NCBI GenBank assembly: GCA_029582265.1
Contig: CM055823.1
Span: forward strand, 26,524,569 to 26,588,568
From: Zoroaster sp. YZ-2022
Lineage: Eukaryota; Echinodermata; Asteroidea; Forcipulatida; Zoroasteridae
Length of the DNA: 64,000 nucleotides
Reading direction: 5' to 3'
A program made the position numbers and the translations under genes. Positions 21,324-32,911 of this stretch are shown piece by piece; the first letter of the stretch is position 1, and each line of letters starts with the position of its first letter. Below the pieces are notes generated by a model that was not told where the DNA came from, made no database searches, and saw only the letters and a program-made list of their open reading frames with translations.

Positions 21324-21665
21324 GTGAACTTACCCCTCTGTGGAACACTATTGTCTGGAGTTTTGGGAAAATTCTGGGATAATTCTGGGATAATTCTGGG
21401 ATAACACAATAAAGTTTTATATATTATGAGTACTGTGTTCATGAATATTCATGAACACATTTATAAATGTGTATACTCATGAATATTCATGAACACATTT
21501 ATAAATACTGCTCTTGTGCCAACAATGTCTTGCATCAGATGGCTTTTTCAAGCATTTTCCTACTTTTTCCCACCGTTTCAGTGTTTCAGCATATTTTTTG
21601 TCCTACTTTTCCATAATTCTAGGAGGAATATTTGTTATTTTTATTGATTTATTTTTTTCATGAAG

Positions 21666-21785
21666 AATACCACATCCTGGGTTCTGACTAATATGGCTGC
21701 TGTCTACTGGCGTCGTTCCGGAAACGCCCTCAACGCCTTGAACTGTCTGAGGGTTGCCTTACACTACTCGGACCACATGGTCAAG
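21666..21785 (+). CDS. TTC17: TTC17 exon 9 of the window (C-terminal TPR)
   Basis: It has 120 bp and 40 codons, NTTSWVLTNMAAVYWRRSG to HYSDHMVK, phase 0-0. Acceptor TTTTCATGAAG, donor AAG|GTACTG. It is a near-canonical TPR helix pair (MAAVYWRRSGNALNALNCL, RVALHYS), matching SWVLSSMAALYWRVKG and CLRQALHYAP of human TTC17. Confidence 0.95.
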
Positions 21786-21867
21786 GTACTGCATTTGTAT
21801 TATTATTTTGATTCAATATGTTTTGAATACCAAATATATTGCTTCACTAGTTCTTCTGCGATAAGGT

Positions 21868-22326
21868 CAGGCTGGTGATTTTTCAGGATTTTTCAGGATT
21901 TAAGTATTTTTTTTTACAAATCTCCCTTTGCCTCAAAATTTTATTGAAAGAAGAGAAGTAGCCACCAAGGAAAGAAAGAAGTAGCCTGTGTTGTGTCTAA
22001 ACCTCTAGTTTCTTGTTTGTGGGGATGTGGAGTAGTCTGTAAATCCTCCAAAACTAAATATGCAGGAGGTTCAGGGGGCTTTGTCCTCTAGACCAAAGGG
22101 AGACCCAGGTCTGCTACCCACAGGAGTTTCAGGGGGCTTTGTCCTCTAGACCAAAGGGAGACCCAGGCCTGCTACCCACAGGAGTTTCAGGGGGCTTTGT
22201 CCTCTAGACCAAAGGGAGACCCAGGTCTGCTACCCACAGAGTTTCAGGGGGCTTTGTCCTCTAGACCAAAGGGAGACCCAGGCCCGTTACCAATTTTTCA
22301 GGATTTTGTCAGGAATCACACTCCTG
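21868..22326 (+). mobile_element. CAGG-ended hAT-like element with internal minisatellite
   Basis: It runs from CAGGCTGGTGATTTTTCAGG to GAATCACACTCCTG, with about four 58-bp units inside. No clear target duplication. Confidence 0.7.
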
Positions 22327-22436
22327 TAGTGTATTATGGCCGAGTGGCTCAGTGTGTCGGAGTCATCAGAATGCATGTGAAAGTTGGAATGCAAGCCACG
22401 AATGAATCATGCTGTTTTTTAAGTTTTGCATATAAT

Positions 22437-22768
22437 AATAATAATAATAATAACTGGATTTATAGAGCGCCAAATTGCCAAGGGATACAAGATGCTTTTA
22501 CATTATTATCCCTGATCATTGGGCCAATATCAATCCTTAAACTTTCTCAGCTCCCTGGGGAGTATACAGCCCTGAGCTACCGTAGCGCATCAGAAGCTTT
22601 TTCGACCACAATATCAACCTCTACCCTCACAGGTACTGTACAGTGAAGTGTCTTGCTCAAGGACACAAGCACCACGGTCGCGGCCAGGATTCGAACCCAC
22701 ATTCTGACGACTCGGCCATCAGAACACAAGTCTGATACGCTAAACCGCTCGGACATGGCACCCCATAT
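22437..22768 (-). mobile_element. tRNA-derived SINE (minus strand)
   Basis: (ATA)n at 22434-22452, then the inverse of the tail, body (GTCTTGCTCAAGGACACAAG) and tRNA-like head (GGATTCGAACCC, CCGCTCGGACATGG). Its 3' tail (ATTTATAGAGCGCC) differs from the copies at 9434-10154. Confidence 0.82.
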
Positions 22769-22938
22769 GTCAGTTTTAGGGCAAAAAATCAAATAAATTG
22801 TTTAAATCCGTACGCAAGAATTTCATCAATAAATGCTGTGAAGTTTTCCATCCACCAACTATTTATAAATTCAAGTTTATGTTTAGCTTAACAACATACA
22901 ATTCAAGAAGCAATTTGAGTTAGAATAATCAATATTTA

Positions 22939-23225
22939 CCCTCCTACTTTGATGCACCATTTGAAACCATTCGCTTTTGTGGTTTTGAATGGTGAAATAA
23001 CTGTGTACAGTATTGATTCCCCCAAATGGTTTTGAATGGTAGGTCAGCTAATACAAAACCTTGTTTGGATCTTTCCAAATGGTAGTACAGCTAATACAAA
23101 ACCTTGTTTGGATACTTCTAAGTGGTGAATCAATGGACCCTCTATGCATTTGAATGGATTTGAATGGTAATAAAGCTTGCTACCAACACTGTTCAAATGG
23201 TATCACCATGTGTGCACAAAATACC
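22939..23225. mobile_element. TTAA-type element with TTTGAATGG words, right end lost
   Basis: It starts CCCTCCTACTTTGATGCAC after TTTA. The interior repeats TTTTGAATGGT and CAAACAAGGT-like words. Its right end is not visible before the next element at 23233. Confidence 0.5.
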
Positions 23226-23232
23226 CTGACTA

Positions 23233-24203
23233 AGGCCAAAAAAAAGTCGCCGGTTTTTGGTCATCGGTAAGCTTCAAAATCGGTGGGGTGACGCACTTTT
23301 TTCTTTTTTTTTTTTTTTTTTTTTTTTAGTAATTTTTTTTTCCTTCTTTTTTGCCGAGAAATACGTGATACATTGTATATGCAGGCACCAAATTAACCAT
23401 TATACAAAGCATGGCGGCTAAGAGAGGCCTCACAAATCAGGCAAACGTTTATACCCCTATGTGAAAAAGTCGTTTAAAGCACAGCACGGCAGAATTCCAA
23501 TCGATCCAGCAATTTTGGCTGCAGTTGGACATTGTTTCATATGTGTGGCAGTCGGGGAAAACCCGTCGGAAGTCGCCACGCACATTTTGTAATTATGGAC
23601 CGATTTACGTAAAAATTGACCATAGTATCATTTTTGAGATTTTGGTTCCAAATGGAAGTTGTTGTCTTTAAATTTCTTTGGAATTTTTTAGGAAAATCAA
23701 AGTATAAAATGTATTTTTGGGATGTTTTTGAACCCAATGCATTTTAAAATAATTAGAAGATTAAAAAAATACACTCTAAAACAATGCACTTTTTGGCCGA
23801 CGCTCATGAATTCTCCCAAAGCACGCCCCCCTATGAATAACCCATCAATGGAAAGCTCTACACTAGTCCTGATCCTGTCCTATTAATAGTTCAAGGGATT
23901 TACGTTTACTGCATAGCCAACTTTGAAGCCTAATTTCTCCGTTTGTGGGTTTTAGAATAAACCGTCTTTGAAAGGTCATAACTTTAGTTGTGGTTTGAAT
24001 ATTGAACTCATTAAAACTGTTATGAGATCAGTAAAGGGTGTATTACTTGATTAAATGCTCAACAAGAATTGTAAAAATTTGACCATGTGTTGGGTTTTCC
24101 TGGACTGCCACACATATAAAAAAAAATAAAAAATTAAAAATCCTGACGCGCAGGTCTGAGGTGACGCCAAGAGACCAGAAACCAGAGAAATTTTGTTTGG
24201 CCT
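23233..24203. mobile_element. Foldback MITE, AGGCCAAAAA family, split by a TA-flanked MITE
   Basis: Left AGGCCAAAAAAAAGTCGCCG, right CCAGAGAAATTTTGTTTGGCCT. It shares CATGGCGGCTAAGAGAGGCC and AATTCCAATCGATCCAGCAA with the other family members. Interrupted at 23542-24114. Confidence 0.78.
23542..24114. mobile_element. TA-flanked MITE, TGTGTGGCAGTC ends, 573 bp
   Basis: Ends TGTGTGGCAGTCGGGGAAAA and TTTTCCTGGACTGCCACACA. TA at 23540-23541 and 24115-24116. The host sequence is intact in the relative at 5501-5826 (ACATCGTTTCATAGC). Tc1/mariner-like. Confidence 0.85.
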
Positions 24204-24346
24204 AATGCTATTTCATCTCAAAACATTGCCTATGTTTTTATCTCATGTCTTGTGAGATTACAATATCAAGAAAATCTAAAATATCTTGTTTTATGCACAG
24301 CAACAGCACAGTAGGCTGCTGTAATCTGTGGCCGCTTCCTGAATAA

Positions 24347-24837
24347 CCCCTAATTCCCTAGGCCCACTTGCTTTCACGTAACCTGAATCCTCCAAAATCC
24401 TTCAGTAGAAAAGCAAGCACATGCCATGTATGCACACATGTGTTTCTAATCTGTGATACATGCACATGGCCCAGGACCCTCCCTGCCTGCATGGAGCAAT
24501 AAACAGTGTCCACTGACCCAAGCACTGACCTTGCAATCACTACAACAAACCTGGATGTACATGTACCATGGAAAGGCAAGTATGCCTAATAACCTCAATC
24601 CTCCAGAATCATTTTTTGGACAGACCAACATTGTACAGTATAACCTCAATCCTCCATTTTCATTCAGTGTCAAATATAGCCTGATAACCTTGATCCTCCA
24701 TTATCCACCAAGCAAATAATCACATCTGCCCTCAATCCTTCTAAATGCTTCACCACTGCAATTTTCTGATAACCTCAATCTTTCAAAATCCTGCAGTTAT
24801 GCAAAGAGGATATTAGAGGATTTGGGAAGGATGAGAG
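24347..24837. mobile_element. TTAA element, CCCTAA(C/T) ends, AATCCTCCAAAATCC interior
   Basis: It starts CCCCTAATTCCCTAGGCCC; right flank TTAA at 24838-24841. Same family and orientation as 60149-61242 but with a single terminal unit instead of an array. Interior words AACCTCAATCCTCC repeat. Confidence 0.75.
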
Positions 24838-24937
24838 TTAAACCAACAGGCTAAACCAAAATACAACAGAAAATGCTGATGAGAATTTGAAAATCAAGGA
24901 TTTTACAAATAAAATTCATTGCGTTTGTGTGTCCCAG

Positions 24938-25081
24938 GACCTTGCGTTGATCAGCATCGCCAACATTTTCCACCGGACGGGGTTCATTGATGACGGCATA
25001 ACAGTGGCCCAGATGGCGTGGGAGATCTCCAGTGACCTGGTGCTCTGTCAGTTCACCTTGGCTAACCTCTACGCAGCTAAA
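24938..25081 (+). CDS. TTC17: TTC17 exon 10 of the window (C-terminal TPR)
   Basis: It has 144 bp and 48 codons, DLALISIANIFHRTGF to TLANLYAAK, phase 0-0. Acceptor GTGTCCCAG, donor AAA|GTAAGA. Matches DVPLISLANILHNAK and HFTLGNVYVAM of human TTC17: the second helix of one TPR and the first of the next. Confidence 0.95.
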
Positions 25082-25121
25082 GTAAGAAGGGATCCTCGGA
25101 GACCAATTTCAGCTAAGCAGA

Positions 25122-25440
25122 AAAAAAATTGCTTACCAGAAAAATTTGCTTAGCAGATTTCTTTGGTTACCAGCCAAACTTCCATACAAAATGTGTGCAT
25201 TTTGGCTGGTAGTCTGTTTTATATTGCTTAGCAAAAATATTTGCTTAGTAGATTTCTTTGGTTACCAGCCAAACTTTCATACACAATGTATGCATTTTGG
25301 CTGGTAGTCTATTTTATATTGCTTAGCCAAAATATTTGCTTAGTAGATTTCTTTGGTTACCAACCAAACTTTCATACAAAATGTGTGCATTTTGGCTGGT
25401 AGTCTGTTTTATATTGCTCAGCAAAATTCTCTGCTGAGCA
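25122..25440. repeat. Tandem 95-bp units from the TAGAGCTG MITE family
   Basis: Three units, each with GATTTCTTTGGTTACCA and TTTTGGCTGGTAGTCT (GATTTC at 25156, 25251, 25346). They derive from the interior of the element type at 2309-3512. Confidence 0.88.
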
Positions 25441-26114
25441 GCCTCAGGGCTGGAATCGTACTTTGCTTGAGCCTCTGTACATTATCAATATTCTTGAGGT
25501 GATTTAATTTCAGGGGGAAATTTCTTAAACCCCCTCCCCTCAAAAATTTATCACGCCTATCCCTTGTTTTCCTCATGCCAAAAACTTTTCACGACTACCT
25601 TGTCCAATTTTGAAGGTGTTTAATATTTTATCGCCGTTGAAGTCAGTAAGCAGATTGGCTTCCACACCCCCACCCCCCCCCCAAAGATTATGCCTTTGCT
25701 AAGGTCCTGTTTCATCTAGCGATAATGAGCTTTTTTAATCTTTGAATGTCCTTTATCTGATATTCATAAATGCCCAAGACAGTTTCGACAATCTGATTGG
25801 ACAAAACGTAATCATGTGGGGTGTGTTAACAGATAGTAAAGACATGTCTTATCAAAATCAGAGCAGCGCATATGTGGCAGCTGTTCACCAGCTGCTTTGT
25901 GCGATGCGTGACTCGGATTTCAACCAGTCAGAATGATGAAGATTGGCATCAAGCTGACTCATGTACTTTGGAAGTGTTTTGTGTGTCCCCAAATCATTAA
26001 TTTGCTCATTTCTATTTGGCTTTATTCAACAAAAATTACAATTTTTTAACGTTTTGAAAACGAAATCGATACGGGCATTTAGCGCCCGTGACAATGCCCA
26101 AAACCGGTCATTAA

Positions 26115-26383
26115 CCCTAAACCCCGCTAGGTATTCTGGCTAGGAACCTTCCTGAATCCTCCAAAATCCTCTAGTGCAGTTTTGGAAAACATGCCCTTAT
26201 CTTCAAAATGCACCATGCATTTTAGTTGATCTTTCATGTTCAGCATTTATGGCCTGTACTTCTTGCCAGGTAGTAATTTTGCCCCATTTGAAGAGGTGAA
26301 AGTACCAGTTTCCAACAGTGCTGAATTTTTCCCAAAAAAAGGTGCCCCCTTGGAGGATTTTGCAGGACATGGGGTATTTAGGA
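26115..26383. mobile_element. TTAA element, CCCTAA ends
   Basis: TTAA at 26111-26114 and 26384-26387. Starts CCCTAAACCCCGCTAGG and ends GGGGTATTTAGGA. It holds TAGGAACCTTCCTGAATCC, the inverse of the motif that is tandemly repeated at 53728-54109. Confidence 0.8.
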
Positions 26384-26444
26384 TTAACCTGCGATAAAGA
26401 CCAAACGTCATACTGGCTTTTCCTTTCATCTCCTCACCTTTCAG

Positions 26445-26597
26445 GGCCAGTTTGACAAGGCCATTCAGCTGTATGAGTACACGGTCATCACACACACGTC
26501 CTTCAGCCCGGCCATAGAGCGTCTCAAGACAATCAAGTGCGCCGTCCTGCAGAAGACGAACGGTAATCCGGCGTCCATGTTTGGCAAATTAACATAA
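26445..26597 (+). CDS. TTC17: TTC17 last exon and stop codon
   Basis: It has 153 bp, 50 codons plus TAA, GQFDKAIQLYEYTVITH to NGNPASMFGKLT, phase 0 in. Acceptor CTCACCTTTCAG. FDKAIQLYEYTVITHTSFSPA and IERLKTIKC match the last TPR of human TTC17 (FEKALVWYESTLKL, IQTIQC). The tail after AVLQKTNG is not conserved. With this exon the visible TTC17 part is 569 residues, about half the human protein (about 1,140 residues). Confidence 0.95.
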   Translation, partial: GQFDKAIQLYEYTVITHTSFSPAIERLKTIKCAVLQKTNGNPASMFGKLT

Positions 26598-27034
26598 AGG
26601 GTCAAAGGTTGTGGCCTTTAGAGCTAGCATTCAGCACTGGCTTAATAATTTCATTTGTGTATAATGTTGTGATGAAGTGAAATTAAGATTGAATTAAACA
26701 ATTTTGAAAAAGCTGTTGAGGGAAACATGAACAACTTTGATAAGTACATAATCCAGGAGGGGTCTTTGAAAAAAACTCAGAAGGTCAAAGGTCGTGACTG
26801 GTACCCAATCACTAGGGAACAGCTTGTAGAAAATCAAACCCTTGTCTGTTTGAGAACAAAAATGTTATGAACATAGCTGGTCCCAATTTCTTAGAACTGC
26901 CAAGTTGAAAGTAAATCAGGGGGGTGTGATTTGTCTGGATTTTTCCGGATTTTTACAAATCGCATTGTTGTGATCTTCTGGATTTTAAAGATTTAAGCAA
27001 TAAAAGAAAGCGAAGCAAATGCTCAGAACTCTAG
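26598..27034 (+). other. Probable TTC17 3' UTR, end unknown
   Basis: Single-copy-looking sequence after the stop codon. No convincing AATAAA close by. At about 26918 a truncated CAGG-type end (CAGGGGGGTGTGATTTG) begins the repeat-rich zone, so the UTR probably ends before or within repeats. Confidence 0.4.
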
Positions 27035-27042
27035 ATTTCACC

Positions 27043-27422
27043 TAGGGCTGTGCCGGGTATCCGGGTATCCGGATACCCGACCAAAACGGTCATTACCCGG
27101 TTCCATTTTTCAGTTCCAATTACCCGTAAATGACTTTTTAAAATTCGGACTTAACATTTGAGCGGTGCAAACAGAAATCTGTGACTCTTGAACAATGCAC
27201 TTGTGCAGACAATTATCTTTAAATTCAACAGATTACACTCCAATAAAGAAAAGATCGATAGTATGGTATCCTCTGTATTATAAAAGTCAATTTGTTACCA
27301 TTTACAGTACATGTATTTGTACACCACCAGACTCGGCATGTTTTCAACAAAAATGAAAACGGGTATCAGTTTCCTGATTTCGGGTATCCGGTTCCAAAAA
27401 TATCCGAAAACGCACAGCCCTA
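27043..27422. mobile_element. hAT-like element, TAGGGCTGTGC ends (380 bp)
   Basis: TAGGGCTGTGCCGGGTATCC to AAACGCACAGCCCTA. Target duplication ATTTCACC/ATGTCACC (27035-27042, 27423-27430; one mismatch). A short deletion version of 10789-12823. Confidence 0.87.
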
Positions 27423-27552
27423 ATGTCACCCCAGTGCTGTTCACCCCAGCGCTGGTCACAACAGCGGCCCCAATACCCCTAGCAAAATTGACATTGATTT
27501 TTTCAAAACTGCCCAATCACGCCCCTGGAAATTTATCTGCCAAAAGCAATAT

Positions 27553-27888
27553 CAGCCGTGTGATTTCTCAGGATTTTTTCCTCGTTTAAGGATTTTTACA
27601 AATCTCCCTTTGCCTCAAAATTTTCTTGAAAGAAGAGAAGTAGCCACCAAGGAAAGAAAGAAGTAGCCTATATTGTGTTCAAACCTCTAGTTTCTCTAGG
27701 ATGTGGAGTAGTCGATAAATCCTCCAATATTTAACATCAGGGGGCTTTGTCCTCTAGACCAAAGGGAGACACAGGCTCGCTACCCACAGGAGGTTCAGGG
27801 GGGCTTTGTCCTCTAGACCAAAGGGAGACACAGGCTCGCTACCAATTTTTCAGGATTTTTTTTTTACTGTTGTCAAATCACAGCCCTG
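27553..27888 (+). mobile_element. CAGG-type hAT-like element with a clear 7-bp target duplication
   Basis: CAGCCGTGTGATTTCTCAGG to CAAATCACAGCCCTG, with GCAATAT on both sides (27546-27552, 27889-27895). Two minisatellite units inside. Confidence 0.85.
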
Positions 27889-27963
27889 GCAATATACATT
27901 ACGGCCAAGACCAGGGCACTTGAGGCAGTAGGCACCGTGTAATTCCATGCGTGCTAAAAGATA

Positions 27964-28283
27964 TTATGTAACACCCAAGTAGATCCTTGTCATTTAATTG
28001 GAGGATTGTAGGTCACGCGGCATTCATTAATCAAACCATTACATTTTTGTTCCATTCACCGTGCATTTTTGTTCCATCCCATTTGATCTATTGCACGCTA
28101 GACCACATCATGCGTTAGCAGTACAAAACGCCCTCTTTTGACAAGACACAACCATTCGAGCAAACCGTGCGTCATAAGCCGAAAAATAAAGTAGTGGATG
28201 CCAGAATACAATCTTGTATATTTTGTTTATTCTTATAGTTTTATCCTCCAATCAAATGACAAAGATCTACTTGGATGTTATAT
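27964..28283. mobile_element. MITE with inverted ends of about 41 bp
   Basis: The left arm (27964-28006) contains CCAAGTAGATCCTTGTCATT; the right arm (28243-28283) is its inverse, AATGACAAAGATCTACTTGG in part. Termini are not exact enough to call a target duplication. Confidence 0.7.
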
Positions 28284-28320
28284 AAAACAAATAATGAATG
28301 TTTTGCATTCGTGCAATGGA

Positions 28321-28415
28321 GAGAATATTTTCATTCGTTGAAAGATGGAATGTTCCATTCAACGAGGCGAAGCCGAGTTGAATGGAACATTCCATCTTTC
28401 AATGAAAATATTCTC
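28321..28415. repeat. Near-perfect palindrome, arms about 44 bp
   Basis: GAGAATATTTTCATTCGTTG (28321) pairs with TTTCAATGAAAATATTCTC (ending 28415), and GAATGTTCCATTCAAC pairs with GTTGAATGGAACATTC, with only a few bases in the loop. Weaker complementarity extends outward. Confidence 0.9.
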
Positions 28416-28599
28416 ATCTTTCAAATGAAAATATTCTCACCTTTGCACTCATAAACATTCATTATTTATATACTATCAACTTTGAAATGAGGAAGGAGAA
28501 CAAATACAAGAGAATTTCAATTTCAGTTTTTATTCACATTTATTGCAATGGTACCCTTGCATTACGAAATAACAAATGAAACAAGTAAGATCAAGAATT

Positions 28600-28926
28600 A
28601 GGCCCAAAAAACTAAGTCTCTGGCTTCTGGTCATAGGTCGGCTTCAAAATCAGCCTTTTTTTTTTCTTTTTTGTTGCTAACCAGCACCAAATTTCCCATA
28701 CACAAATTATGGTGGCTAAGAGATGCCGCACAAATCGCGCAAACTTTCATACCACTTTGTGAATAAGTTGTTTAAAATACAGCACGGCAGAATTCCAATC
28801 GATCCAGCAATTTTAGCTGCAATTGGACGTCATTTAAAATTTAAAAAAAAAAAAAAAAAAACAGAAAACTAAAAATGCTGACGCATGGGTCTGAGACCAG
28901 AAACCAGAGACTTTTTTGTTTGGCCT
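28600..28926. mobile_element. Foldback MITE, AGGCCAAAAA family
   Basis: AGGCCCAAAAAACTAAGTCTC to CAGAGACTTTTTTGTTTGGCC. It shares the internal AATTCCAATCGATCCAGCAA segment. Confidence 0.78.
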
Positions 28927-29195
28927 TAAATAGTAACACTGAATGCAATTAAATATATTGACGACATAGTTTTACAGAATGATATATTTATGAATATACA
29001 AAGTACAAAGCACCCACCCAGATCCACCAATGAAAGTCTATCACACTCTATTACAATATAACCACCTACAGTGTATTTATTAACAACAGTACTATTTTAC
29101 ATGTCTTTAATATTTTAAGCATTGTCCAGCCTCCCCGATCCCAAAACCCCCAATCCCAAAACCCCCCACTCCCTCCCAGATATTCTTTATCACCT

Positions 29196-29472
29196 GGCCC
29201 AATTTCATAGCGCTGCTTTACCGGTAAGCAAATTTTCCTGCTAACTATAGCAGAAAAATTTGCTTAAGCATAAGCGTATTTCACAGGTTAGCAAGAACAT
29301 TCAGAGTGGCGCGTGCACGTTTACCGTAGATTGTGACGTCACTCATTTGCTAGCAATAACGGCCGGCAAGTAAGCGTGCCTTTCTCTATGCTTAACGGTT
29401 AGCAGAGCTATGAAATGAAAAACGTGCGGTAAGCAAAAAATCAGCTGCTTAGCGGCTCTGTGAAATTGGGCC
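29196..29472. mobile_element. MITE, GGCCCAATTTCATAG ends
   Basis: GGCCCAATTTCATAGCGCTG to GCTCTGTGAAATTGGGCC. Complete member of the family seen at 2309 and 54434. Confidence 0.8.
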
Positions 29473-29578
29473 CTGATGACAGAGAACATCCTTGGAGGGA
29501 GGAGGGGGGGGGGGTGATATATCACCCCCCCCCCTTTTAAAGTGTGTACAGCTTTGGTAATTACACAGTTAAAATATT

Positions 29579-30091
29579 CAGCCCTGTGATTTCTCAGGAT
29601 TTTTCCTGATTTCAGGATTTTTTTTACAAATCTCCCTTTGCCTCAAACTTTTCTCGAAAGAAGAGAAGTAGCCACCAAGGAAAGAAAGAAGTAGCCTGTA
29701 TTGTGTGCAAACCTCTAGTTTCTTGTTTGTGGGGGCTGTGGAGAGTCTGTAAATCCTCCAAAATTAAACATCCAGGAGGTTCAGGAGGCTTTATCCACTG
29801 GACCAAAGGGAGACACAGGCCTGCTACCCACAGGAGGTTCAGGGGGCTTTATCCACTGGACCAAAGGGAGACCCAGGCCTGCTACCCACAGGAGTTTCAG
29901 GGGGCTTTGTCCACTGGACCAAAGAGAGACCCAGGCCTGCTACCCACAGGAGGTTCAGGGGGCTTTGTCCTCTAGACCAAAGGGAGACCCAGGCCTGCTA
30001 CCCACAGGAGGTTCAGGGGGCTTTGTCCTCTAGACCAAAGAGAGACCCAGGCCTGCTATCCTTTTTTTACTTTTGTCAAATCACACCCCTG
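29579..30091 (+). mobile_element. CAGG-type hAT-like element, five minisatellite units
   Basis: CAGCCCTGTGATTTCTCAGG to CAAATCACACCCCTG. The internal 58-bp unit is present about five times. The first three units read CCACTGGACC instead of CTCTAGACC, a sub-variant spread along the array. Confidence 0.78.
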
Positions 30092-30814
30092 ACTGGTTGG
30101 TTTGTAAACTATATCTTCATTCTTCTAAAGTTTGGATGCATTTACAGACATTTTACCAGTAATGTGTACAATCCCTTTAAAAGTATTACATCATATACTT
30201 TCATATGCACAGGCGGACTCTTATTTCAAAAAGTAAATTTCTGTATTTGCAGGGTCACCCATTTGATAAATTACAGATTGTTAATTTTTATTTCTCAAAG
30301 TAATACTTCTACCACAAATGGGAGGGCTTAAAATACAAATATTGCACTCTAAAATTTTTGTATACAGACATTTTGTAATACTTTTACCAAAAATGAGAAG
30401 GCTTAAAATACAAATATTGCTCTCTAAAATTTTGCATACAACAAAAAGAATCAATTTATTTAAAACAGAAGAGAGATTGTTGTCATGGTTTCATATGCAG
30501 TTGCTGAATCAACTTGACAATCAATTTTATCGGTAAGTTGGTGTTGTTGCAGAGTCACCCGTTTGATAAATTACAGATTTAAAAAAAAAAAAATTTCTCA
30601 AAGTAAAATACTTTCAACAAATAATATACTTGACTTGAACAAGTACTTAATAAAATATTCAAATTGCAGTTTGTGCACGCAGTAAAAGTGACCGGTTTAT
30701 TTAACGTAAGGATAGGTTTAGAGGAAAGTAACTTTCTTAAATTCATTTGTAAGACTTCTTTTGATATTTCATTTTTCTCAATCTTCATTTGTTTACAGAG
30801 TATTTGTCAGCCAG
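30092..30814. other. AT-rich, duplicated segment
   Basis: Two copies of an ATTGC(A/T)CTCTAAAATTTTG block (about 30343 and 30416) and of GTTTGATAAATTACAGATT (about 30261 and 30562). No gene. Confidence 0.5.
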
Positions 30815-31080
30815 TTTATGATAACTGGTTTATGATTACCAGTTTATGAAGTTCAGCGGGTTAAGAGGAAGCCATCTTTAAGAGCAATTGTGTTCAGCTG
30901 TGAGTTTCATAACCGGTTTATGATAAACCAGTCTATGAATCCATGTTTAATAGCAATTGTGCTTAGTTGTGAGTGTCATATAAACTAGTTTATGGTAACC
31001 AGTTTATCATAAACCAGTTTATGATAACCAGTTTACACAGTTCAGCAGGTGAAGGGAAAGCCAGGTTTAAGAGCAAATTT
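30815..31080. repeat. Degenerate direct and inverted repeats, ACCAGTTTATGATAA
   Basis: Several copies of ACCAGTTTAT and its inverse ATAAACTGGT-like words alternate with AGTTCAGC(A/G)GGT and GAGCAATTGTG. Three loose units of about 95 bp. Confidence 0.75.
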
Positions 31081-31655
31081 GTTCAGCTGTGAGTTTGTCA
31101 AGTATCAAATAAATATTTCATCTTTTTAAAACAATAACACAACCATGAAACTATTAAAGTGTGATATCTAGAACTCAAACATCAGAGAAAACATCAACAA
31201 CTTTTATTTAAGATGTTCTCTTATTATTTAAAATTTTAAAAAATGTGTTATTAAAAGTGGCTATGAGTTTGTGAAAGCAAGGCAAAATCTAGTTTTATAA
31301 TTAAAAAAGCATAAAAAGTTAAATATGCACCAATATTTTTGCAGGGTCTCGCTGATATTACAATAATGCATACTTAACTTTATTGTAAAGATTCTAATCA
31401 TGTATTCGTTGCTATGGTAGCTAAAGCGTTATCAATCTACTTAATTTCCACAAAAAAATTGTTTTATATTGAATAAAGATGGTCTTTGTTATTTCAGTCA
31501 TTGCACATTGTGTATGAAATGCAAACTAACTGTTGGATGAAAGGATTGAGAGTTCTGTAAGGGTTTATTTTGTACACCTTTGTATGAAAGTGTTGGAAGA
31601 GAAACAGATGAAAATGTCATTTTGTCTTTGTGTTTCCTTTGTTACTTGTGATTAA

Positions 31656-32341
31656 CAGGCCTGTGGTTTCTCAGGATTTTCTACAAATCTCCCTTTGCCT
31701 CAAAATTTTCTTGAAAGAAGAAAAGTAGCCACTAAGCTTGGGCGATAACACGATAATATCGAATATTGCGATATCTTTTTTTGTTCGATTACGTTATCAA
31801 GAGCCTTTTTATGTTATCGAGATATCGGCAAATCGCGATTAAAACATTTATATCGCTATTTTTAAAAAAATCGCCATTGTGAGTCAAGTCAGAAATTCCA
31901 TGGAAACAAAAAATAGAACAGTCTTTTCAGCTTATGGACGTGAGAAACAAAAGCGAACTACTTCAGAAGTACATACACGCTCTGCAAATGAATTTGTGAT
32001 TTATTGTGACGCTTGTAGAGGGGTACATACCTGTGGTTATCAGCAATCATGCATGAATGAAAATATAATCGCGATATTATCGAAAATCACAATATTTGTT
32101 TGCCGATATCGTGGATGAAAAAAAATCAATATAGCCCAAGCTTAGTAGTCACCAAGGAAAGAAAGAAAGTATTGTGTCCAAACCTCTAGTTTCTTTTTTG
32201 TGGGGATGTGGAGAGTCTGTAAATCCACAAAAAAAATTAAACATCCAGGAGGTTCCGGGGGCTTTGTCCTCTAGACCAAAGGGAGACCCAGGCCCGCTAC
32301 CCATTTTTCAGGATTGTAACTTTTGTCAAATCACACCACTG
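31656..32341 (+). mobile_element. CAGG-type hAT-like element split by another hAT-like element
   Basis: CAGGCCTGTGGTTTCTCAGG to CAAATCACACCACTG. The host text is AAGTAGCCAC...CACCAAGG, interrupted at 31733-32144. Confidence 0.82.
31733..32144. mobile_element. hAT-like element, TAAGCTTGGGCGATA ends
   Basis: Target duplication GTAGCCAC/GTAGTCAC (31725-31732, 32145-32152). Ends TAAGCTTGGGCGATAACACG and ATAGCCCAAGCTTA. ATATCG words near both ends. Confidence 0.88.
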
Positions 32342-32455
32342 GTGTTCCCAGTAATTTAAGTTGTCATGGGTTAAGATTTCGTTGCTGCTTTGTTCAAACT
32401 GTGTGCTTCATTGTTTACAGGAGACATATTGTATCTAGTTCTTAAATTGTATTAA

Positions 32456-32768
32456 CCCTCCTATGTACAGTGCAGTTGCCATAGAATTGTCAGACCTTTC
32501 AAAACCTTTCAAAACCTTTCAAGTTTGCTGTACTGAAGGGTTTTGAAAGGTGAGAAAACTGTCTGACAAAAGGGACCTATGAAAGGTTTCGAAAGGTGTA
32601 ACAACTCTCTGAACAAACTGGTGTTGAAATGTTTCAATACCTTTCAAAGGGTATTGAAAGGTGTGGTTGTTCAGTAGCAACAAATTCTGGAGGGTTTTAA
32701 AGGGTTCATAATAATTTATAGCCATTTTGGCCCGTAAGCAGATTTTGAAAGGTCAAACCATAGGAGGG
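32456..32768. mobile_element. TTAA element with ACCTTTCAAAACC words
   Basis: TTAA at 32452-32455 and 32769-32772. CCCTCCTATGTACAG to CCATAGGAGGG. The interior repeats CCTTTCAAAA and its inverse about ten times. Confidence 0.85.
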
Positions 32769-32911
32769 TTAAGAATCGCTTTTTCAGCGATCAAGTTTGA
32801 ATTATGTTGCATTCATGTGTGCGCCAATGCAATGTATGAACATCAAGTGCGCTATTTAAGCAATGCGTATGCCACATTTTGAGAAAACATGAAATGTATT
32901 ACAAATTTTAA

